From: Pectobacterium actinidiae
GTDB lineage: Bacteria; Pseudomonadota; Gammaproteobacteria; Enterobacterales; Enterobacteriaceae
Length of the DNA stretch: 64,000 bases
Reading direction: 5' to 3'
NCBI RefSeq assembly: GCF_000803315.1
Contig: NZ_JRMH01000001.1
Location: 310,001-374,000, forward strand
In this document: piece by piece, positions 17,733 through 28,508 of the stretch
Position numbering within the stretch: the stretch's first letter is position 1
Layout of the letters: each line of letters starts with the position of its first letter
Translations under genes and position numbers: made by a program
The notes under the pieces: model-generated
Databases searched by the model: none
Seen by the model: the letters and a program-made list of their open reading frames with translations, nothing else
Told to the model about the DNA's origin: nothing

Positions 17733-18943
17733 AAGCAAGTAACAAAGCTATTTATATTGGCATTATGACTTCCTGTATGCTGGATTCAGTCGCGGTTGGA
17801 ATATTGCTGCCAGTTATTCCTCTGCTGGCGATTGAGATGGGCGCAAACGCGGTGATCATTTCTGCGCTGGTTTCGATTCAGTTTATATGCGGTGCGCTGG
17901 GATCTCCGATCCTTGGGCGAATTTCGGATCATATGCCGCGCGGGGTATTGCTGCTGATCTCGCTGATCGCCATTGCACTATGTTACTGGGGACTGGCATT
18001 TACCTCATCGCTACTGATGTTGTTTGTGTTACGTGGGGTGATTGGTTTTATGAGCACCAATCTGGTGATTCTCGAATCCATTATTTCGCAACTGACCGAT
18101 AACAAAGAGCGCAGCGCGGGGATCGCTCGGTTACGCTTAGGATCGACCGCCGGGTTGATCCTGGGGCCTGGTCTCGCCGGGCTTCTGGGACACTTCCAGA
18201 TTATGCAGGGGTTGCATGAACTGTTGGTGCTTTCTGCCTGTATGTCGAGTCTTGTACCGCTGGTGATCGCCTGGACGCTGCGTGGTCAACTGACAACCAA
18301 TCTAACGGCTTCCCGTCCCAAAAACCCCTACCGCAATGTACTGAAACTCTTTTTTGCCAATGCCAATATTCGCGATTTTGCGCTGATTAAAGCGCTGATT
18401 GCGGTCTGTTTTTCGCTGCTGATGACCATCGCACCGCTGTGGGCCGTGCACGCCGTGGGTTGGACCACTATCGAGCTTTCGATGTTGGTTGCCGTCTTTG
18501 GTCTGTCACTCTTTTTCATCCAGGTGGCAATTGCCACCAATCGGGCTCGTTGGTTGACCAGCAATCTTTCGCTGTTTCTCGCTTGTCTGGTTGTAGTGCC
18601 AGGCTTTGTGATGCTGATTGTCGCACCGAGCGGGTTGGCGCTGTTTCTCTGCTGTGTCGGTTTAGGGCTCAGTTCCGCAGTGGTAAATATTGTGGTGCCT
18701 TCCACCATCAGCAAGATGGCTTTCTTTGACGTTGGTGCAGTGCTTGGGATGGTCTCCACCACGGTGCTGGTCGCCAGTACCGTCGGACCCATGGTGTTTG
18801 GTGTCGTCTATCAAGCATGGGGAGGGGGGCTTACCTGGGCATGTGGATTGCTTTGTGCACTGGTCGCCTGCTGGCTGGCAATGAAATATGTCGGTAAATC
18901 CAGCGAAATTGACGAGTCGTTACCAGGGCGTGAGTTGCCGTAA
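17729..18943 (+). CDS. MFS transporter, likely product exporter
   Basis: 404 residues from the ATG at 17729, which overlaps the phosphoesterase stop as ATGA; a longer frame from 17687 starts inside that gene. About twelve hydrophobic segments are visible. A first-loop MFS signature, GSPILGRISDHMPRGVLL, follows the second helix, as in drug:H+ antiporters. In an NRPS/PKS operon this would export the finished compound and may confer self-resistance. It is followed after 38 bases by the large NRPS gene. Confidence 0.85.
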   Translation: MKASNKAIYIGIMTSCMLDSVAVGILLPVIPLLAIEMGANAVIISALVSIQFICGALGSPILGRISDHMPRGVLLLISLIAIALCYWGLAFTSSLLMLFVLRGVIGFMSTNLVILESIISQLTDNKERSAGIARLRLGSTAGLILGPGLAGLLGHFQIMQGLHELLVLSACMSSLVPLVIAWTLRGQLTTNLTASRPKNPYRNVLKLFFANANIRDFALIKALIAVCFSLLMTIAPLWAVHAVGWTTIELSMLVAVFGLSLFFIQVAIATNRARWLTSNLSLFLACLVVVPGFVMLIVAPSGLALFLCCVGLGLSSAVVNIVVPSTISKMAFFDVGAVLGMVSTTVLVASTVGPMVFGVVYQAWGGGLTWACGLLCALVACWLAMKYVGKSSEIDESLPGRELP

Positions 18944-18981
18944 GTGCAGCCAATTTAACCTTTTAATTGTGGCAGGTGAGC

Positions 18982-21900
18982 ATGGAACAACTGGAACAAC
19001 TGGAACAACTCAGCCCGATACAGACCGATATTTGGCTGGATATTCGTGTCGGCAGTGAACAGAATTACGGTATTGGTGCCCACTGGAAAGTGGCGGATAA
19101 GCTCAGTCTGTCAGAGCTTAAACGTGTCCTTACATCGTTAGAGATGGCGTTGGCTCCGCAGGTCAGTGCTTTGAATGCAGCGTTGGGCGTGACGCTGAAG
19201 CAGAGTATCCATTTTAGTCAGCAGCACTGTATGGCGGCGCAATCGGCGGACATTGCCCAACGGTGGATTCGCGATCCCTGGGATTTCAGTCAGCAGTTGG
19301 TTCGCGTACTGCTGCTGGAACTGGACAACGGTGAACAGCATCTGGTGGTGGGAAGCCATCATCTGGTATTTGATGGTGCGGCAATTGTCCTTTTTTCCCG
19401 AGCACTGTGTGGTGAAGTACCCGATGTGGCGGCAGGGCAACAGCCCTTTGTGTTACTGACCGATAGCCTGCGTCAGCGTTTTGACTGTCAGGATACGCTG
19501 GCATTTTGGCAGCAGCATGCGGCTTTATTAACGCAAACGGGTGAAGACAGCGGTCAGCGTCATCCACAGGAAGCGACCACGTTAATTGATGTGCCGATCC
19601 CATGCGAGGGGGTGGACGCCGTTTGCCGTGCCGCACGTATTACCCAGCCGTTCTACTTTAAGTCGCTGTTCGCCTGGGTTGCGGGGCAGTTATACGGCTA
19701 TGATGAGGGCATTGCGCTTCAAGAGATCGTCAATCACCGCAGCGCTACATCGGCACAATTATTCGGTAACTTTTCCAGTCTGGTACCTTTTGTGCTGCCA
19801 TTTGGCTCGGCTCAGCACTTTAGTGACCTGCTGCAACAAGGTCGTGAATTTCAGCGTCAGCGCAAGGGGTTTGAAGCGCTGACTCAACTTACCTCTCGTC
19901 ATCAAGGGCTAACCAGCAACGGTCTGCGATTTATTTATAACTTCCATGACTATTCGCGGGCGTTATTGCAAAGCAGTCGCCTGGAGTTAGTGAATAGTTG
20001 GACCAGTGAAGATGGCGGTGCCTTACAGTTTTATCTTTATTATCGTAGTGACGGTGCTCTGCATGCCAAATGTTCCCACCCACAAGGGGTTGTCGCTGCA
20101 CAACAATTTATTGACTGTCTGATTCAGGTTCACCAGCAGCTGCTAGCGGGAACGACGGCGCTGGATAGGTTGGTGTTGGTCAGCGAGGCCGATCGCGCGC
20201 AGTTATTGCGCTGGAATTCGACCGAAAAGGCCTTTGATGATCGGCAAACGTTACACGTACTGTTCGAGCAGCAGGCGCTACGTACACCTCAGGCGATTGC
20301 TGTACAGGATGATGATAACCAGTTGAGTTATCAGCAGCTTGACTCGCAGTCCAGTCAATTGGCGCATTACTTGCGTTTACAAGGTGTTGGGCCAGACTGC
20401 CGGGTGGGGATGTTTCTTGAGCGCTCCTGCAACATGCTGATTGGCATTCTTGGCATACTGAAAGCTGGGGGAGCCTGGCTGCCTTTGGATAGCGAATATC
20501 CTGATGCCCGATTGGCTTATATGCTGACAGATGCGCAATCTGAGGTGGTGCTAACGACGAAGGCGCTGGCTCCGCGCTTGCGTTTGTTGCTGGCTGAACA
20601 ATCCGCTCATGTGGTTGTGCTTGATGACAGCGATACCTTGGCTCAGATAAAGCAGCAGTCAACGGCTGCGCTGTCGATGGAAACGCTGGGGCTCACCTCA
20701 CGCCATCTAGCCTATGTAATTTATACCTCTGGATCGACAGGGAATCCGAAAGGCGTGATGCTGGAGCATCGCGGTGTGGTGAACCGCCTTGCGTGGATGC
20801 AGTCGGCCTTTAAGCTGACCGCTGACGATACCCTGCTACAGAAAACGCCGTTTGGCTTTGATGTTTCGGTATGGGAACTCTTGTGGGCGGTGTTAGTGGG
20901 GGCGAGGTTGGTGTTTGCTCGCCCTGGTGGACATAGAGATCCAGGATATCTGCATCAAGTAATGGCGCAGCATCGTGTCACGCTGGTGCACTTCGTTCCT
21001 TCTATGTTACGGCTGTTTATTGACAGTAAGGCGACGAATTCCCTGCCCGATCTGAAAACCATCGTTTGTAGCGGTGAAGCCCTACCAGTAGAAACCTGGC
21101 AAGAGACCTTGAGCTACCTGCCACAGGTCGCACTATGGAATCTTTATGGACCGACGGAAGCGTCGATTGACGTGACCTGGTGGTGTGGTGAAGCTGGCCG
21201 ACGTTACCGTACCATTCCTATTGGCAAACCGATTGATAACACGACGTGTTATGTGGTCAATCGTCGTCTACAACTGTTGCCGCCTGGGCTGGCGGGCGAA
21301 CTTTGTCTTGGCGGCGTGGGTATTGCCCGTGGTTACCTAAATCGACCTGACCTGAGTGCTGAACGTTTCCTGTCTGATCCATTTTGTGATCAGCAAGACG
21401 GCGTGTTGTACCGCACTGGTGATTTAGTGCGCTACCAGCCGGATGGCAATATTGAGTACCTTGGGCGTATTGATGACCAAGTAAAAATTCGGGGTCTGCG
21501 CATTGAACTGGGGGAAATTGAACAACAGATGCTATCACTGCCGTTCGTTAGCGCGGCGGTGGTGGTGGCGCGTAAAGATGCGCACGGTGAACAGCATCTG
21601 CTGGGTTACTATAGCCTCAATTCAGGCGTGGCAGCGCCAACCCATCAAGATGCAGAGATGCGCGCGGTGTTGCATAAGCAATTACCCGATTATATGGTGC
21701 CAGCGCTGCTGATTGCGCTGGACGTTATGCCGCTGTCCGCTAATGGAAAAATCAATCGTAAGGCATTGCCGGAACCTCATTTCACGCGAGATACCCAGAG
21801 TTATATCGCACCGCAAGGTCGCGATGAGTGCGCGTTGGCAACCATTTGGGCTACGTTGCTGCCAGTAGAGGAAGCGGTAATCGGAGCCAGCGATAGCTTT

Positions 21901-24900
21901 TTTGCTCTGGGTGGTCATTCGTTGTTAGCCGTGCGCTTATTGGCTGAGATTCGTGAGCATATGCAAGTGGAGTTGACGATCCGTGACCTGTTTGAGTCGC
22001 CTCACTTGTCGCAGCAGGCTGCGCTGATTGCCAGTAAACGAGGGGGGGAACTGCTTCCGCCAGTGCTGCCGCAGCCGCGTGATCTTCTGGGTACCGATAT
22101 AGGCTTCCCACTCTCTTTTTCCCAACAACGTCTGTGGTTGCTCGATCAACTGATCGCTGACGGTAGTCTCTACAATATTTCTGCGCTGCTACGCATCGAA
22201 GGGGATTTTCAACCGACGCTGGCTGAACAGGCTTTCCGCTTATTGATCGATCGCCATGAGCCACTGAGAACGGTGTTCGGTGTAGAGAATGACGATGCGC
22301 GGCAGGTGATTCGCACGGTATTTAGCTTCCAGTTAGATCAGGTTGATCTCAGCCTGCTTCCAACAAGCCAGCAACAGCAATCTATTCAGGAAGCTGCCGT
22401 ACGTGATGCACGTCAACCATTTGATTTATCTAAAGACGTGCTGCTACGCGCGGCCTTTCTGCGCACCAGTGCAGATGATGGCGCTCTGTTGGTCACCGTC
22501 CATCACATTGCGGCAGATGGGTGGTCGATGGCTGTGCTTATTGAGGAATTCCGTACGTTGTATCAGGCGTTATTGGTCGGGGACGTTCCGTCGCTACCAG
22601 CACTGCCTGTTCACTATACCGATTACGCCCACTGGCAGCGTGAATGGGTGCAGCGGCCTGCTTATCAGGCTCAGCTTGCATGGTGGCGACAGCAACTGAT
22701 GGATTTGCCGTTAGTACATAGTCTGCCGCTTAGTCACCAGCGACCTTTACAGCAGAGCAGCAGCGGTGAACGTTATTGCTTCTCGTTGACAGCGGAAACG
22801 ACTCAGGCATTACAACAGCTAGCCAATGAGGAAGGTGCTACGCTATTTATGCTGTTGCATGCCACCTTCGCACTACTGCTGTCCCGTCATGGCAGCAGCC
22901 AGGACATTGTGATTGGTGTACCGGTCGCTAACCGTTCTCATTCGGTGCTGGCGCCGCTGGTGGGCTTTTTTGTTAATAGTCTGGTACTGCGTGTCGAGTG
23001 CGATCCTGATCTTGAATTCCGCCACTTTTTACGTCAGGTGAAAGCCGTCAATATTGATGCGCAAATGCATCAGGATGTGCCGTTTGAACAGCTGGTCGAG
23101 GCGTTGAATCCTGAACGTAGTACCCGCCATACGCCGTTATTCCAAATTATGTTCAGCATGGATAACGATCTACTGCAACCGACACCCGTCGGTAATTGCC
23201 ATTTTGTCCGCCTGCCGCATCCGGTCACCCCTGCTCGTTTTGAGTTGTTGCTGAACGTGGTGGAGCAGCAGGGCGAATTGAAGTGCCAGTTTGACTACAA
23301 TACGGCGCTGTTTGAGGCCGACTATATTGCCCAACTCGCACAGCGCTTTGGTGAATTGATCAATAGCCTGTTACGTCATCCAGAAATGGCGCTTGGTGCG
23401 TTGCCTATGCTCAATGCCGGGCAACAGCAGTGTCTTCAGCAGTTCAATCCCGCGCCCCATCACTGGTCAGAAACGCCATTGCTACCCCAGCAAATCTTGC
23501 GTCAGGCCGCATTAACGCCACAACGTATCGCGGTGGAATGGGGCGACCGGCAATTGAGTTATCTGCAACTGTGTCAGCAGGCGAGCCAGTTGGCACATTT
23601 CCTGCGGGAGCAAGGCATTGGTTCAGGTTCGCTGGTTAGCCTGGCGATGCCGCGTAGCGGTGAGGTGATGATTGGGTTGCTGGCGATTGTGATGACAGGA
23701 GCGGCCTATGTACCGATTGATCCAGATTATCCGACCGAGCGGATACGCTTCATGCTGGAAGACAGCGGTGCTCGCTGGTTGCTGACTCACCGTTCGGTGG
23801 TCGATACGCTTCACGCCAGTTTACCCCTTGAGGTACAGGTATTAACGCTGGACGATCCTGCTTTACGACAGACGCTAAGCGTTTATTCGACGCAACCGCC
23901 TGTATTTGCGCAAGTCCCCGCCGATCGGCATCTGTTATATGTTATTTACACTTCTGGTTCGACGGGGCGTCCGAAAGCGGCTCAGGTGACGCATCATGGT
24001 GCGAATAACCTGCTGCACTGGTACGTTGGCGAGCTTCAGGCTGGAGAAGACGACCGGCCGCTAATTATAAGTTCTCTGTCTTTTGACCTTACGCAGAAAA
24101 ATCTCTGGTCGCCGCTACTACAGGGCGGATGCGTGGTGTTCTCTACGGTTGCGCAGTATGACGCAGAGAAAATTGTGCAGGAAATCGCTCTGCACCAGGT
24201 GACACGCATTAACTGTGCGCCAAGTGCCTTCTATCCGTTGGTGACAGAACGTGAAATGTGGACGCATCTGGTTAGTCTGCAACAGCTGTGGCTCGGTGGA
24301 GAGAGTATTGCGATGAATATCCTGCAACCGTGGTTGCAGCACAGCGGTTGTGCGCTGATTAACTCCTATGGTCCCACTGAGTGTACGGATGTGGTGTCAT
24401 GGCATCGCGTTGCGCCTGAAGAGGATAATCCCCCTATTGGGCGACCAATTAGTAATACCCAACTTTATGTCCTCAACAGCCACCTTTCATTTTGTCCCGT
24501 GGGTACGCCCGGTGAACTTTGGATTGGCGGCGCAGGGGTAGGGTTAGGCTATTTGGGACGGTCGGAACTCACTGCCGAGAAATTTATTGCCGACCCGTTC
24601 AGTGATGATCCACAGGCGCGGCTCTATCGTACAGGGGATCTGGCTCAATGGCAGGCTGATGGTAGCGTTGCTTATTTGGGGCGGCTGGACGATCAGGTTA
24701 AAATTCGAGGGTTCCGCATTGAGCTGGGAGAAATCACTCAACATTTGCTGCAACATGAGCATGTTTCCGCCGCCACGGTCATCGCCAGAGAAGGGAAAAC
24801 GCCTTCATTGGCAGCCTTTGTCGTTGCGAGCGATCCGGTACTGACGCCAGCATTGTTGCGTCAGCATCTTCTGATATCGCTGCCCGGTTGGATGGTGCCT

Positions 24901-27900
24901 GCGCAGATTCTGTTACTACCAGCCTTGCCGCTGACGCCGAATGGTAAAATTGACAAAAAAGCGCTGCTGGCGCTGCCAATGCCTGAAACAACGTCAGACA
25001 TCATGACCACTGCCCGTACGCCTGTTGAAGCGGGTGTTGCGGCGATCTTTGCCGAGGTTCTTGGTGTCAGTCAGGTCGGTGTTGATGACAACTTCTTCGA
25101 GTTGGGTGGACATTCACTGTCTGCAACTCAGGTTTTGGCGCGCCTGCGCCATCGTTTTGCGCCGGATCTGGCATTACATACGCTGTTTGAAAACCCTACG
25201 GTGGCGACATTGGCCGCTGCACTCGGTGAGCGTTTACCTCTTCCGTCTGCACTGACCATTCAGCCTCAGCCGGAAAATGCCCCGCGGGTGCTCTCCTTCG
25301 CGCAACAGAAAATCTGGTTTATGCAGCAACTGATGCCGGACAGCAGCGCTTACAACCTATTCAGTGCGTTGCAAATGGAAGGGGAATTGAATATTGCTGC
25401 ATTGCAGCAGGCATTTAACCAATTGCGCGCACGTCATGCGGTGTTACGCACCCGCTTCGCGGACGAGGACGGTTCGCCAACGCTGATGCCCATCGCAGCG
25501 CAGCCTGTTGAGCATCACGATTTGCGTATGCTCACGGCTGCCGAGCGACAGTCACGAATTGAGGGTCTGGTAGATGCCGCCGCGAATCGACCTTTCCGTC
25601 TGGCAGAAGATGCGTTGCTGCGTGTGAGTCTGCTGCACTGCGAGGAGCGGCGATACGTGCTGTTGCTGACGCTACATCACATTATCGCTGATGGCTGGTC
25701 GGTCGGTGTGATGATTGATGAACTGGTGCAATATTACCGTCAGGCGCTGTCCGAACGTACCGTGGCGTTACCAGAACTGGCGATTAATTACAGCGATTAT
25801 GCCGCCTGGCAGCGTGAGCAACTCAGTGGCGAACGAATGCAGCAACTTGAGCAATATTGGTTGAAGCAACTGAGCGGCGACCTACCCCTATTGCAACTGC
25901 CTGCCGATTTTCCTGAGGACGAAAGTGTGGGATCGCAAGGCGACAGCCTGACCCTGTCGTTGGATAGCAGCACATTGCGCCGTTTGCATCAGTGCTGTCA
26001 GCAACATAATGCCAGCCTGTTTATGCTGTTGCTAAGTGCTTTTGGACTGTTGCTGAGTCGCGTTACGACACAACAGGATCTGGTCATTGGTGCCCCCGTT
26101 GCGGGACGCACATTGCCGGAAACAGAACCGCTGCTGGGCTGCTTTATTAATCCGTTGCCCCTGCGCTTGAAAGTGGCGGGTGAGGCAACGTTCAGCTCGC
26201 TGCTGACGCAGGTACGGCAGGTTTGCCTGGATGCCTGGGCTCACCAGGAAATGCCCTTTGAGCGATTGACCGAGCTTCTGCGTCCAGAGCGACGACTGAA
26301 TCAAAATCCGATCTTCGACGTGATGCTCAATATGCTCAATGCGCCGCAGGGAGATAAGCAGCTTGATGGCATCACGGTACGTGAACTGAAGTTGACGCAG
26401 CCGCAGGCGAAATTTGCGCTGACCCTCTATGCGCAAGAGCGTGAAGGGGAGTTGATGCTGGAGTGGGTCTGGCCGCAAGCGCGCTACGGTCGTGGACAGA
26501 TACACGCGTTGGCGGAGCAGTTCATTACACTGCTGGAACAGATTGCGGATAATGTTGATCAACCGTTGCAACGCTACTCGTTGCTGACTGCGAGTGCGCG
26601 ACAATTTTTACCTAACCCTCAGGAAACGCTGCCATCTGCTGCGATCACCACCGTTCCGGCGCTATTTGCCGACAGTGCCCGACGGTTTGCGACGTTGACC
26701 GCGATTGAGCAGGGGGAACGGTTGTGGCGTTATCAGGAGTTGGCGGAAACCGCCGCTTACTATGCCGCACAGTTGCGCACAACGGGCATGCAACCCGGTG
26801 AGGTGATTGCCATCCACGGAGCGCGCAGTTTTGGCCTGATTGCGGCGATGTTGGCAGTCATGCAGGCGGGCGGCGTGATGCTGTTATTGGATAAAAATCT
26901 GTCGCTGCCTCGTCGTGAGGCAATACTCCATGAGGCGAAGCCGCAGCAACTGCTGTGTGTGGTTTCCCCTGATGCCGCCATTACTGATATTTGCGACGAT
27001 CGGCGCTGGCGACAGGTGACGCTGATCAATGCGTTGGCTACCCAGCATGCTGAGGTTATTTCTCCAACCGTTGACCCATTGGCGGCGTGTTATCTGTTTT
27101 TTACCTCCGGTACTACCGGTACGCCGAAGGGGATTATCGGTCAGCAACAGGCGCTGGCTCATTTCTTACAATGGCAACGAGACACCTTTGCCATCGGGCC
27201 AAACGATCGCTGTGCACAACTGACCGCACTCAGTTTCGACGTGGTACTGCGCGATATTCTGACACCGCTTATCAGTGGCGCAACGCTCTGTTTGCCGCCT
27301 GTTGAGGAAGACCTTTCTGCGGGAACGCTGTTCCCTTGGTTCCGACGTCAGCGCATTACCAGCTTTCACACCGTGCCGACTATCGTGAAATCCTGGCTGC
27401 TGACGATTGACCAGATTGCTGCGCTGCCGGATCTCCGACGGCTGTTTTTCGCCGGTGAGTTACTTCCGGCTAACCTGGTGCGCCAATGGCAAACTCTGGT
27501 CAGCGCGGAGGGGGAGATCATCAACCTATATGGTCCGACGGAAACGACGCTGGCGAAGAGTTTCTATCGTGTGCCTGCGGTTGGCCGCTTGCCACAGGCG
27601 TTACCGGTGGGACAGGCGATAAGCGCCAGCCAGATTTTGGTGCTTGACGCACAGCGCCAACAGTGTGGTATCGGTGAACCGGGCGAGATCGTTATCCGTA
27701 CTCGCTTTCCGTCGTTGGGCTATTTACACGGTGGGCGACAGGCTCCTGCCTTTATCCACAATCCGTTTTCCGAGCAACCGGATGATATTTGCTATTTTAC
27801 TGGGGATGTAGGACATGTGCGCCATGATGGCGTGGTTTGCCTCATGGGGCGCCGCGACGATCAGGTGAAAATCCGCGGTATGCGGGTAGAGCCCGGTGAG

Positions 27901-28497
27901 ATTGGCGCGGTACTGTTAAGTCATCCTGCGATTCAGGATGTTGCCATTACGGTTTTTAGTGATGCGCAGGATGAGAAACGTATTGCCGCTTATTATGTTG
28001 CCGCACAACCTGTGCCGGAAATAGAGACATTACGCCAACATTTACAGGCTCGTTTACCAAGCTATATGTTACCAGCGGCTTGGGTTGCGATTGATCGCCT
28101 GCCAATGACGCCGAACGGTAAATTGGATCGCCGTCAATTGCCTGACCCTCGAGCGGCGATAGCGTCGGGAAGAAGCCAGGGTTACGTTGCACCGTCGAGT
28201 GAACTTGAACGGCAGTTAGCTACGGTGTGGGCTAGCGTATTGAAGATCGACGCTCCTGGCGTGAAAGACAACTTTTTTGATATTGGCGGCCACTCTCTAT
28301 TGTTATTACAGGTAAAAAATCAGTTAGAGGCCGTATTGCAGCGTGATATTCCAGTAGTCGCGCTGTTTCAGTATCCCACTATTACTGCGTTGGCGGCCTG
28401 GCTTGGCGAACAGGTTCCGCAACAAGATCTGATGGCGGAGGCCGATGCGCGTATCAGTAAACGTCGCGAGGCATTGCAGCGCCGCCGACGTCGCTAA
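18982..28497 (+). CDS. Three-module NRPS (C-A-T)x3, first module serine
   Basis: 3171 residues from the ATG at 18982, preceded by AGGTGA; an upstream in-frame TTG at 18967 has no ribosome-binding site. Condensation motifs: SHHLVFDG (about 126), VHHIAADGW (1173), LHHIIADGW (2231). Adenylation cores: YTSGSTG (578 and 1652) and FTSGTTG (2705). Carriers: GGHSLLA (975), GGHSLSA (2041), GGHSLLL (3102). Pocket codes by eye are DVWHVSLIDK for module 1, a recognised serine code; DLKNWGSDVK for module 2; and DVRHFALLAK for module 3, the last two unassigned. There are no epimerase, methylation, reductase or TE domains. The protein ends in a basic tail (SKRREALQRRRRR), so the chain must pass to another protein, presumably the PKS and then the TE module. 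Confidence 0.93.
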   Translation: MEQLEQLEQLSPIQTDIWLDIRVGSEQNYGIGAHWKVADKLSLSELKRVLTSLEMALAPQVSALNAALGVTLKQSIHFSQQHCMAAQSADIAQRWIRDPWDFSQQLVRVLLLELDNGEQHLVVGSHHLVFDGAAIVLFSRALCGEVPDVAAGQQPFVLLTDSLRQRFDCQDTLAFWQQHAALLTQTGEDSGQRHPQEATTLIDVPIPCEGVDAVCRAARITQPFYFKSLFAWVAGQLYGYDEGIALQEIVNHRSATSAQLFGNFSSLVPFVLPFGSAQHFSDLLQQGREFQRQRKGFEALTQLTSRHQGLTSNGLRFIYNFHDYSRALLQSSRLELVNSWTSEDGGALQFYLYYRSDGALHAKCSHPQGVVAAQQFIDCLIQVHQQLLAGTTALDRLVLVSEADRAQLLRWNSTEKAFDDRQTLHVLFEQQALRTPQAIAVQDDDNQLSYQQLDSQSSQLAHYLRLQGVGPDCRVGMFLERSCNMLIGILGILKAGGAWLPLDSEYPDARLAYMLTDAQSEVVLTTKALAPRLRLLLAEQSAHVVVLDDSDTLAQIKQQSTAALSMETLGLTSRHLAYVIYTSGSTGNPKGVMLEHRGVVNRLAWMQSAFKLTADDTLLQKTPFGFDVSVWELLWAVLVGARLVFARPGGHRDPGYLHQVMAQHRVTLVHFVPSMLRLFIDSKATNSLPDLKTIVCSGEALPVETWQETLSYLPQVALWNLYGPTEASIDVTWWCGEAGRRYRTIPIGKPIDNTTCYVVNRRLQLLPPGLAGELCLGGVGIARGYLNRPDLSAERFLSDPFCDQQDGVLYRTGDLVRYQPDGNIEYLGRIDDQVKIRGLRIELGEIEQQMLSLPFVSAAVVVARKDAHGEQHLLGYYSLNSGVAAPTHQDAEMRAVLHKQLPDYMVPALLIALDVMPLSANGKINRKALPEPHFTRDTQSYIAPQGRDECALATIWATLLPVEEAVIGASDSFFALGGHSLLAVRLLAEIREHMQVELTIRDLFESPHLSQQAALIASKRGGELLPPVLPQPRDLLGTDIGFPLSFSQQRLWLLDQLIADGSLYNISALLRIEGDFQPTLAEQAFRLLIDRHEPLRTVFGVENDDARQVIRTVFSFQLDQVDLSLLPTSQQQQSIQEAAVRDARQPFDLSKDVLLRAAFLRTSADDGALLVTVHHIAADGWSMAVLIEEFRTLYQALLVGDVPSLPALPVHYTDYAHWQREWVQRPAYQAQLAWWRQQLMDLPLVHSLPLSHQRPLQQSSSGERYCFSLTAETTQALQQLANEEGATLFMLLHATFALLLSRHGSSQDIVIGVPVANRSHSVLAPLVGFFVNSLVLRVECDPDLEFRHFLRQVKAVNIDAQMHQDVPFEQLVEALNPERSTRHTPLFQIMFSMDNDLLQPTPVGNCHFVRLPHPVTPARFELLLNVVEQQGELKCQFDYNTALFEADYIAQLAQRFGELINSLLRHPEMALGALPMLNAGQQQCLQQFNPAPHHWSETPLLPQQILRQAALTPQRIAVEWGDRQLSYLQLCQQASQLAHFLREQGIGSGSLVSLAMPRSGEVMIGLLAIVMTGAAYVPIDPDYPTERIRFMLEDSGARWLLTHRSVVDTLHASLPLEVQVLTLDDPALRQTLSVYSTQPPVFAQVPADRHLLYVIYTSGSTGRPKAAQVTHHGANNLLHWYVGELQAGEDDRPLIISSLSFDLTQKNLWSPLLQGGCVVFSTVAQYDAEKIVQEIALHQVTRINCAPSAFYPLVTEREMWTHLVSLQQLWLGGESIAMNILQPWLQHSGCALINSYGPTECTDVVSWHRVAPEEDNPPIGRPISNTQLYVLNSHLSFCPVGTPGELWIGGAGVGLGYLGRSELTAEKFIADPFSDDPQARLYRTGDLAQWQADGSVAYLGRLDDQVKIRGFRIELGEITQHLLQHEHVSAATVIAREGKTPSLAAFVVASDPVLTPALLRQHLLISLPGWMVPAQILLLPALPLTPNGKIDKKALLALPMPETTSDIMTTARTPVEAGVAAIFAEVLGVSQVGVDDNFFELGGHSLSATQVLARLRHRFAPDLALHTLFENPTVATLAAALGERLPLPSALTIQPQPENAPRVLSFAQQKIWFMQQLMPDSSAYNLFSALQMEGELNIAALQQAFNQLRARHAVLRTRFADEDGSPTLMPIAAQPVEHHDLRMLTAAERQSRIEGLVDAAANRPFRLAEDALLRVSLLHCEERRYVLLLTLHHIIADGWSVGVMIDELVQYYRQALSERTVALPELAINYSDYAAWQREQLSGERMQQLEQYWLKQLSGDLPLLQLPADFPEDESVGSQGDSLTLSLDSSTLRRLHQCCQQHNASLFMLLLSAFGLLLSRVTTQQDLVIGAPVAGRTLPETEPLLGCFINPLPLRLKVAGEATFSSLLTQVRQVCLDAWAHQEMPFERLTELLRPERRLNQNPIFDVMLNMLNAPQGDKQLDGITVRELKLTQPQAKFALTLYAQEREGELMLEWVWPQARYGRGQIHALAEQFITLLEQIADNVDQPLQRYSLLTASARQFLPNPQETLPSAAITTVPALFADSARRFATLTAIEQGERLWRYQELAETAAYYAAQLRTTGMQPGEVIAIHGARSFGLIAAMLAVMQAGGVMLLLDKNLSLPRREAILHEAKPQQLLCVVSPDAAITDICDDRRWRQVTLINALATQHAEVISPTVDPLAACYLFFTSGTTGTPKGIIGQQQALAHFLQWQRDTFAIGPNDRCAQLTALSFDVVLRDILTPLISGATLCLPPVEEDLSAGTLFPWFRRQRITSFHTVPTIVKSWLLTIDQIAALPDLRRLFFAGELLPANLVRQWQTLVSAEGEIINLYGPTETTLAKSFYRVPAVGRLPQALPVGQAISASQILVLDAQRQQCGIGEPGEIVIRTRFPSLGYLHGGRQAPAFIHNPFSEQPDDICYFTGDVGHVRHDGVVCLMGRRDDQVKIRGMRVEPGEIGAVLLSHPAIQDVAITVFSDAQDEKRIAAYYVAAQPVPEIETLRQHLQARLPSYMLPAAWVAIDRLPMTPNGKLDRRQLPDPRAAIASGRSQGYVAPSSELERQLATVWASVLKIDAPGVKDNFFDIGGHSLLLLQVKNQLEAVLQRDIPVVALFQYPTITALAAWLGEQVPQQDLMAEADARISKRREALQRRRRR
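18985..19011 (+). repeat. Three tandem 9-bp repeats at NRPS N-terminus
   Basis: GAACAACTG occurs three times in a row (last base differs in the third copy), encoding E-Q-L three times right after the start codon. Copy-number change would keep the frame and only lengthen the N-terminus. Confidence 0.75.
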
Positions 28498-28508
28498 CAG
28501 GAGAAAGA

